Source: Bog-159 sp035541265
GTDB taxonomy: Bacteria; Acidobacteriota; Terriglobia; Bryobacterales; Bryobacteraceae
Direction of reading: 5' to 3'
NCBI GenBank assembly: GCA_035541265.1
Contig: DATKNQ010000101.1
Location: 1 to 64,000 of the forward strand
DNA: 64,000 nucleotides
Shown here: positions 59,342-64,000 of the stretch, piece by piece
Layout: each line of letters starts with the position of its first letter
How positions within the stretch are numbered: position 1 is the first letter of the stretch
The notes under the pieces: generated by a model
The model's database searches: none
The model's input: the letters and a program-made list of their open reading frames with translations, nothing else
Told to the model about the DNA's origin: nothing
Program-made: the position numbers and the translations under genes

Positions 59342-60658
59342 GTGCCGGGCATCCTCACCCCCTATCTGGCGGCGGTCGAGAGCCTGGATCCCATGTTGCG
59401 CGTCGGCGAGGTGGTGGAGATGGCCGGCATGCTCGTCGAATCGGTCGGTCCGGCCGCGGCCATCGGAGATTTCTGCGAAATCGAAGCCGCCGGCGGGCGG
59501 CGCCTGCGCAGCCAGGTGATCGGCTTCCGCGACGGGCGGGTGCTGTCCATGCCGCTCGAGGAAACCGGCGGCATCGAGCTCGGCAACCGCGTGGTGGCCC
59601 GCCGGGATGCTGCCCGCCTGCCGGTCGGGCCGGGTTTGCTGGGCCGCGTCGTGGACGGCTTCGGCGAGCCGATCGACCACGGACCGCGCCTGGCCCCGGA
59701 GGCCGCCTACGAGCTGTACGCCGCGCCGCCCGGACCCCTCGCACGCGAGCACATCACTGCGCCGCTGGCCACCGGCCTGCGCGCCATCGACAGCCTGCTG
59801 CCCGTCGGACAGGGCCAGCGCGTGGGCATCTTCGGCGGCAGCGGCGTGGGCAAGAGCACCCTGCTCGGCTGCATGTGCCGCCACAACTCGGCCGACGTGA
59901 CCGTCATCGCCTTGGTAGGCGAGCGCAACCGCGAGGTGCGCGCCTTCCTGGAACACGAGATGGGCGAAGAGGGCATGCGCCGCGCCGTGGTGGTGGTGGC
60001 CACTTCCGATCGCCCGGCGCCCCTTCGCCTGCGGGCCTGTTTCACGGCCCTCACCATCTCCGAGTATTTCCGCGACCAGGGCGCCAACGTGCTGCTGGTC
60101 ATGGACTCGGTCACCCGCCTAGCCATGGCGCAGCGCGAGATCGGCCTGGCGGCCGGCGAGCCGCCCGCGCAGAAGGGCTACACGCCCTCGGTGTTTGCCC
60201 TGCTGCCGAAAGTTTTCGAGCGCGCCGGCAACTTCCGCCGCGGCTCGATCACCGGCTTCTTCACCGTGCTGGTCGAGGGCGACGACTTCAACGAGCCCAT
60301 CTGCGACGCGGTGCGTGCCATCCTGGACGGCCACATCGTGCTCTCCCGCCAGTTGGCCGCCGCCGGCCACTACCCGGCGATTGACGTCCTGCAGTCGGTC
60401 AGCCGTCTGCAATCCCAACTGTCCTCGCCCGAGCAGGCCGTCCAATGCCGCGCCGTGCGGCAGGCGCTGGCGCTCTATCACCAGTCCGAGGACCTGATCC
60501 AACTGGGGGCCTACACCGCGGGTTCCAATCCGCAACTGGACGCCGCCCTTCAGGCCCGCCCGCGCATCCTCGAGTTTCTGCGGCAGACACCCGAGGTCCA
60601 GTCGCCGCGCGACGAGACCCTGCGCCGCCTGGGGCAGGTGGCGGGGGGACTCAGCTAG
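59342..60658 (+). CDS. fliI: Flagellum-specific ATPase FliI
   Basis: This 438-residue ATPase has Walker A GGSGVGKST near residue 163, Walker B VLLVMDSVTRLA near residue 252, and the family motif GEPPAQKGYTPSVFA. It energises type III flagellar export with FliH and FliJ. GTG 59342 starts three bases after fliH. It is a normal-length member. Confidence 0.96.
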   Translation: MPGILTPYLAAVESLDPMLRVGEVVEMAGMLVESVGPAAAIGDFCEIEAAGGRRLRSQVIGFRDGRVLSMPLEETGGIELGNRVVARRDAARLPVGPGLLGRVVDGFGEPIDHGPRLAPEAAYELYAAPPGPLAREHITAPLATGLRAIDSLLPVGQGQRVGIFGGSGVGKSTLLGCMCRHNSADVTVIALVGERNREVRAFLEHEMGEEGMRRAVVVVATSDRPAPLRLRACFTALTISEYFRDQGANVLLVMDSVTRLAMAQREIGLAAGEPPAQKGYTPSVFALLPKVFERAGNFRRGSITGFFTVLVEGDDFNEPICDAVRAILDGHIVLSRQLAAAGHYPAIDVLQSVSRLQSQLSSPEQAVQCRAVRQALALYHQSEDLIQLGAYTAGSNPQLDAALQARPRILEFLRQTPEVQSPRDETLRRLGQVAGGLS

Positions 60659-60667
60659 GGAACCGCG

Positions 60668-61108
60668 ATGAAGGCCTTTGCGTTTTCTCTGGGTCACGTG
60701 CTCGACTGGCGCCGCACGCAACTGGAGATGGAGGAAAACAACCTGCGCCGCCTGGTGGCCATGCGCGAAGAACTCGTTCTGGCGTTGGTGCGCCTGGAGA
60801 TGGTGCAGAGCCGCGCCGAGCAGAGCGTGCGCGAGGCAGCGTCCGTACCGGCGGGCGATCTTTGGGCGCTGGCCGGCTACCGCCGGCGGCTGATCGGGGA
60901 ACGCGCGGCGCTCGAGCAGCGCCGCAAGGTGTGCGAGCAGCAGATCGCGGCGCAGCGTCAGAAAGTGCTTGAAGCGCAGCGGCAGTGCCGCCTGCTCGAA
61001 AAAATCGAGGAGCGGCGGCGCGCCGAGTGGCGACAGGCAGCCGGCCGCGAGTTGGAAACCCTCGCGGCCGAATCGTTCCTGACGCGCTGGAACCGCCAGG
61101 CCCGCTGA
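60668..61108 (+). CDS. fliJ: Flagellar export protein FliJ
   Basis: This 146-residue protein is almost entirely helical and charged (FSLGHVLDWRRTQLEMEENNLRRLVAMREEL ... RRRAEWRQAAGRELETLAAESFLTRW), as expected of FliJ coiled coils. FliJ couples the ATPase to the export gate. It ends the rightward flagellar block; the next genes read leftward. Confidence 0.88.
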   Translation: MKAFAFSLGHVLDWRRTQLEMEENNLRRLVAMREELVLALVRLEMVQSRAEQSVREAASVPAGDLWALAGYRRRLIGERAALEQRRKVCEQQIAAQRQKVLEAQRQCRLLEKIEERRRAEWRQAAGRELETLAAESFLTRWNRQAR

Positions 61109-61115
61109 AGCCGGG

Positions 61116-61286
61116 CTAGCTGGCCGCCCGGTTTTGGCTCGCCCGCTCGGCCAAGCCTTCCAGATACTCCAGCGCCTGCCGCGCCACCTCGCCGACCACC
61201 GGATCCGGATGCCGCAACAGGGAGACCAGCAGCCGCACCCAGGGGAGTTCGTGCGCCGCCAGGCCGATCATGCGTATGTCGTCCAT
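61116..61286 (-). CDS. Small helical protein, HEAT-like, unknown
   Basis: This 56-residue protein (begins MDDIRMIGLAAHELPWVRLL) reads as two or three short helices: LPWVRLLVSLLRHPDPVVGEVARQALEYLEGLAERA. The HPDPVVGEVARQALEYL pattern is like one HEAT/Armadillo repeat. Its ATG at 61286 lies within the end of the upstream gene (19-base overlap). It converges with fliJ, the stops being 7 bases apart. No family recognised. Confidence 0.55.
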   Translation of the reverse strand: MDDIRMIGLAAHELPWVRLLVSLLRHPDPVVGEVARQALEYLEGLAERASQNRAAS

Positions 61287-61681
61287 GTCTCCCCAGTCTG
61301 GCCGACGGCGGGAATCCGCAGGCGCTCCGGCGTGCAGGCTGGGCAGGGTACCGCCGGTCCGCTGTGCGTGGCCGGATAGGCGTACGGGCCGCTGAGCAGC
61401 TCGCGCGCGATCTCGCGCGACGATGCGCTCCGCAGCAGGCACGTGTGCGGCCCGGACCGGCCTTCGAGACGCACCGCGCCGTCTTCGCGAGTCACCCGGT
61501 AGGCGGTCCGCGCGCCGTGTTCGGCGAGCAGTCCCGCCAGCGACCATCCGGCCGCCGGGAGCATGTGAATCCCGCCTTGCGGTCCGATCAGGATCGCCAG
61601 ATCGGCGTCCGGCAATCCCGTGCGCTCAGCTTGCCGCGCCGTCTCGAAGATGCTCTCCGCGTCTGCCCAAAACGCTCCCAC
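61268..61681 (-). CDS. Hypothetical protein in the flagellar locus
   Basis: This 137-residue protein has no signal peptide or membrane helix. It begins GAFWADAESIFETARQAERTGLPDADLAILIGPQGGIHMLPAAGW and continues with AYRVTREDGAVRLEGRSGPHTCLLR, which looks like a compact alpha/beta domain. The C-terminus has CPAC. I recall similar hypothetical proteins in acidobacteria but no function. GTG 61681 lies seven bases after a sigma-28-like -10 element, so the mRNA may be leaderless. Confidence 0.6.
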   Translation of the reverse strand: MGAFWADAESIFETARQAERTGLPDADLAILIGPQGGIHMLPAAGWSLAGLLAEHGARTAYRVTREDGAVRLEGRSGPHTCLLRSASSREIARELLSGPYAYPATHSGPAVPCPACTPERLRIPAVGQTGETWTTYA

Positions 61682-61688
61682 AAGTAAC

Positions 61689-61714
61689 TTATCGGGCGCC
61701 GCATCATGAATTTG
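61689..61714 (-). promoter_or_regulatory. FliA-like promoter candidate of the gene at 61268-61681
   Basis: On the minus strand CAAATTCA (61714-61707) and CCCGATAA (61696-61689) are 10 bases apart; the -10 matches 7 of 8 bases of GCCGATAA. Position and spacing repeat those before flaG and fliS. The end of the lytic transglycosylase gene lies just upstream. Confidence 0.4.
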
Positions 61715-61732
61715 CGATGATTTTGCGGGGTT

Positions 61733-62377
61733 TTAAGGCAGGGGCAGCTTGCTCAGGATCTGCTGGACGTAGTGGGTAGTCTCGGGAATATCGGGGACTC
61801 TGCCGCTTTGCGCGACGCGCTCCAGCCCCGCATTGTAAGCCCCCAATGCCAAGGCCGCATCGCCGCCAAAACGATCCAGGAGCTGCTTGAGCAGGTGCGT
61901 GCCCGAAACCAGGCTCTCCTGCGGATCGAAAGGATCCTTCACCCCCAGTTGCTCGGCGGTGGCGGGCATCAGTTGCATCAGCCCCAGGGCGCCTTTATCG
62001 GAAACCGCGCACGGCCGGAAGCCGGATTCCTGCTCGGCGACCGCCCGCACCAGTTGGGCATCCACGCCTTCCTTGGCCGCCGCCTGCGTGATCAGGGGCG
62101 CGAGTTCCGCCTCCGGCAGCGGATCGCAGGCCGCATTGCGCGCCGGCCAGGCCAGCGTGAAGAACCCGTCCGGGGCCGCCGGGGGCGCGGCTGGCGGCGC
62201 GTGGGCCGCCAGCGCCGCGCGCTGTCTGGCGATCGAAACCTGCATGGCCGCGACTGCCTGCGCCTGCTTCGAGACCGACGCCTGCATGGCCTGGCGCGTC
62301 TTCTCGTCCAGGGACTCGGCGCGCAAAGCGGCTCCCAGGCACAGACCCAGCACGGCAAGTTCTTGGCGCGCGCTCAT
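61733..62377 (-). CDS. Lytic transglycosylase (SLT family)
   Basis: This 214-residue protein has a signal-like N-terminus (residues 4-20), a helical region and a C-terminal SLT domain with the catalytic glutamate in VRAVAEQESGFRPCAVSDKGALGLMQLMP and later ALGAYNAGLERV. Such enzymes cut peptidoglycan; beside flagellar genes they may open the wall for rod assembly, like FlgJ in other bacteria. It is coupled to csrA by an ATGA overlap. Confidence 0.88.
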   Translation of the reverse strand: MSARQELAVLGLCLGAALRAESLDEKTRQAMQASVSKQAQAVAAMQVSIARQRAALAAHAPPAAPPAAPDGFFTLAWPARNAACDPLPEAELAPLITQAAAKEGVDAQLVRAVAEQESGFRPCAVSDKGALGLMQLMPATAEQLGVKDPFDPQESLVSGTHLLKQLLDRFGGDAALALGAYNAGLERVAQSGRVPDIPETTHYVQQILSKLPLP

Positions 62378-62622
62378 TTCCGGACGCTCCCGTTCCCGTC
62401 CGCCAGTCTTTCGACGAGTCCCCGCAGCGCGTCCGCCGAGCGCAGTTGCGCCGCCGCCCGGTTCTCACTTTCCACCAGCCGGACCTCTTTGAGGCTCACC
62501 GGCACCGCGCGCGGCGCGCTGATCCCGATCTTGATGCGCGACTCGCCGATGTGCATGATCTGGATTTCGATGTCGTCGCCGATCAGGATGGACTCTCCGG
62601 CCCGGCGGCGCATTACGAGCAT
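62374..62622 (-). CDS. csrA: CsrA-like carbon storage / translational regulator, altered RNA site
   Basis: This 82-residue protein aligns without gaps to E. coli CsrA over the first 46 residues: MLVMRRRAGESILIGDDIEI ... IGISAPRAVPVSLKEV. CsrA dimers bind GGA motifs in mRNA leaders. In E. coli, Leu4 and Arg44 are critical for RNA binding; here position 4 is Met and position 44 is Leu, with Lys at 45. Arg6, Arg7 and Arg29/Lys31 remain. A C-terminal tail of about 25 residues is longer than usual. It overlaps fliW by 10 bases, the normal partner arrangement. Confidence 0.85.
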   Translation of the reverse strand: MLVMRRRAGESILIGDDIEIQIMHIGESRIKIGISAPRAVPVSLKEVRLVESENRAAAQLRSADALRGLVERLADGNGSVRK

Positions 62623-63095
62623 GCGGCCTCGCGCAGGGGCAGCGCCTCGCGATGCGAGTGGCGCGAATCCACCTGGATCGCCTGGCGGCCCTGCTGCGTG
62701 CGCAGGTTCACCACGAGAGGTGCCAGCAGATTCGCCGTCGGCGGGGCATGTTCTTCAAACGAAAGGATGGCCAGGCACAGCACATCGCGGCCGATGAGCG
62801 GCTGCCGCGGGCCGCTGAAGCCCAGCGCGGCGCGGTCCTCGGGGGTCATGTGCAACCGGAAACCGGGACAGGCGTGCTGCACCGGCAGCGTGGCGAAGCA
62901 CAGATTGGGATCCGCCAGGCTCTGCAGGAAGACCAGCGGCGCGTTGATCGGTTGGCGCACTGCCAGAAAGCGTCTCTCGTGCTCGAAGGCCGGGATGCCG
63001 TCCGGAAATTCCATTATGGAATCGGCGTGGTACTCGAGCGTTCCGAAATAGCGGCTCTCGCAGCGCATCAGGGTTTGGGTTTGAGTCGTAGCCAT
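62613..63095 (-). CDS. fliW: Flagellar assembly factor FliW
   Basis: This 160-residue protein has the FliW pattern: RYFGTLEYHADSIMEFPDGIPAFEHERRFL near the N-terminus, FLQSLADPNLCFATLP, and PPTANLLAPLVVNLRTQQGRQAIQ near the C-terminus. FliW binds flagellin and the CsrA protein, relieving repression of flagellin synthesis. ATG 63095 was chosen; ATG at residue 10 (MRCESRYFG) is an alternative. It overlaps csrA, its partner. Confidence 0.92.
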   Translation of the reverse strand: MATTQTQTLMRCESRYFGTLEYHADSIMEFPDGIPAFEHERRFLAVRQPINAPLVFLQSLADPNLCFATLPVQHACPGFRLHMTPEDRAALGFSGPRQPLIGRDVLCLAILSFEEHAPPTANLLAPLVVNLRTQQGRQAIQVDSRHSHREALPLREAACS

Positions 63096-63134
63096 ATACG
63101 CCAATGCGGGAAGCAATAGGAGTTCCAAACCCCG

Positions 63135-63446
63135 TTAGGCGAAACAGCGCCATCGGCGGCCCGGTGAACATGGGCCATAGGGCTCCGGGAGCCTGGGTAT
63201 CCGGGCCAACCGGGCCGCGGCGTGCGACCGTCCGGCCAGCACCCGCCGCCGGATCTCCTCGGCGGTCTCCGTCCACTCCGCCGCCAGGTGCCCGAGTGCG
63301 GGATCCCCCGGCGCCATGCCGAGGGCTGCCTCCCGGACCGCCTGGCAATACTCCCCGAGCGCCTGCCGCGCTTCGGCATAGCACCCTTCCGCCACGCGCG
63401 CCCGCAGGCGCGCAGCCAAGGCCTCCCGCGCGGCCGCTCCGGTCAT
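63135..63446 (-). CDS. Small helical protein between fliD and fliW, FliT-like candidate
   Basis: This 103-residue protein is helical (AAREALAARLRARVAEGCYAEARQALGEYCQAVREAAL ... AAEWTETAEEIRRRVLAGRSHAAARLARI) with a short Pro/Arg/Cys-rich tail. It overlaps the fliD stop by ATGA. In other bacteria this place is taken by FliT, the FliD export chaperone, which is also a small helical bundle. Similarity is of layout, not strong sequence, so the function is inferred from position. Confidence 0.55.
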   Translation of the reverse strand: MTGAAAREALAARLRARVAEGCYAEARQALGEYCQAVREAALGMAPGDPALGHLAAEWTETAEEIRRRVLAGRSHAAARLARIPRLPEPYGPCSPGRRWRCFA

Positions 63447-64000
63447 AGATTCGCGGTCCCCATTTCGTTGGCCTGGATCGAGCTGAACAGATCCTGCATC
63501 TCGGTGGCCTGCTGTTGCAGGGAATAAATCATGGCGTCGGCCGCCGACATCTGCGAGGTGAGATTGGTCTGCAACTGGCTGACCTGAGCCTCCTGGGCGG
63601 TGATCTGCGAGCTGGTGTCCTGGATCGTCGAAACCAGGGAAGTGTACTCCTGCGTGAGCTCGCCGGTGTTGGGGTCGAGCGCGCTGGCCATGGTGTTGGT
63701 GGCCGCTTCCAGGAAGCCGCCGCCGGTGGCGGATCCGAGAAACGCGGTGAGCGCGTCGGACTGCCCGCTGGTGGCCGCATCGAACGTGCTCTGGTCGAAA
63801 GATAACTGGCCCGTGGTGTCGTTAAAGGTGACGCCCAGATCCGACAGAGAGGCGATCGCGCCGCTGCCGCTCGCATAATTGGCCAGACTATCGAGATCAT
63901 TGGTCAGATCGTAAACGATGCTTTCGCCCGCCAGCGCCCCGCCGCCCTGGCCGCGGTTCTTGCCCAGTTCGGTCATGGTCGTGTTGTAGGCGGAAACGAA
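63443..64000 (-). CDS. fliD: Flagellar filament cap FliD (C-terminal part, cut by window edge)
   Basis: The visible 185 residues, open to the right edge, end in the FliD C-terminal domain: DLGVTFNDTTGQLSFDQSTFDAA, then a coiled coil (DTSSQITAQEAQVSQLQTNLTSQMSAADAMIYSLQQQATEM) and a hydrophobic-helical end. FliD caps the filament and guides flagellin assembly. The N-terminal two-thirds is outside. It heads the leftward block fliD-(FliT-like)-fliW-csrA-transglycosylase. Confidence 0.9.
   Translation of the reverse strand, partial: FVSAYNTTMTELGKNRGQGGGALAGESIVYDLTNDLDSLANYASGSGAIASLSDLGVTFNDTTGQLSFDQSTFDAATSGQSDALTAFLGSATGGGFLEAATNTMASALDPNTGELTQEYTSLVSTIQDTSSQITAQEAQVSQLQTNLTSQMSAADAMIYSLQQQATEMQDLFSSIQANEMGTANL

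Noticed and set aside
57649..59358. 569-codon minus-strand frame
   Set aside because: Antisense to fliG and fliH; high-GC shadow without motifs.
1..64000. Search for tRNA genes, CRISPR arrays, insertion sequences and prophage genes
   Set aside because: None was recognised by eye; a covariance-model scan for small RNAs was not possible here.

Overview
The window is GC-rich bacterial chromosome, most probably from an Acidobacteriota member of the Bryobacterales/Solibacter type. This is inferred from gene content: tandem GloVer-type repeats, a TIGR03118-like secreted protein, an acidobacterial-style PQQ dehydrogenase with its di-haem cytochrome, an S53 (sedolisin-type) protease and an ADOP-type permease remnant. 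No rRNA, tRNA, CRISPR array, insertion sequence or phage gene was seen. Both window ends cut genes: a repeat protein at the left and fliD at the right.

Region 1 (1-14974) is mixed. It holds a truncated GloVer-repeat protein, a phosphoesterase translationally coupled to an Omp85-like barrel, a parvulin-type isomerase and trpS, and an RlmD-type RNA methyltransferase starting head-to-head with trpS. These are followed by an adenosine-specific kinase overlapping a DapA-like aldolase, a cupin, a cytochrome c/PQQ-dehydrogenase pair, a pentapeptide-repeat protein, fabI overlapping rimI, and an unannotated 56-residue coiled-coil protein.

Region 2 (14975-35796) is an exopolysaccharide locus read left to right. 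It opens with a long leader containing overlapping hairpins and a NusG/UpxY-like antiterminator. Then come a small ribbon-helix-helix-like protein, a Wza-type export protein, a Wzc-type tyrosine autokinase, a sulfotransferase, a methyltransferase, a Wzx flippase, four glycosyltransferases, a Wzy-like polymerase, a WcaF-type acetyltransferase, a Tat-exported beta-helix protein, a GDP-mannose 3,5-epimerase and a WbaP-type initiating transferase. Together they could build, modify (acetylate, sulfate, possibly add L-galactose) and export a polymer by the Wzx/Wzy route. The locus ends with a JAMM metalloprotease/zinc-ribbon/membrane protein and a FecR-like protein.

Region 3 (35797-49602) is mixed again: a secreted TIGR03118 protein behind a good sigma-70 promoter, a Tat-exported sugar isomerase-like protein, rlmN, an inhibitory-type serpin, a ROK fructokinase, a BON protein, a broken ADOP permease, an S53 protease, an OsmC protein, an ECF sigma factor with a soluble zinc anti-sigma factor, a NarL-type two-component pair and a DUF4118 protein with a two-CxxC tail.

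Region 4 (49603-64000) is a flagellar and chemotaxis locus. Rightward blocks are fliM-flbD-motA-motB, cheY, and flgB-flgC-fliE-fliF-fliG-fliH-fliI-fliJ. Leftward genes are flaG-fliS, cheX, and fliD-(FliT-like)-fliW-csrA-lytic transglycosylase plus two unknown genes. Several carry FliA (sigma-28)-like promoter motifs. CsrA lacks the arginine that is critical for RNA binding in E. coli. The type III export gate, hook, rod and flagellin genes lie elsewhere.
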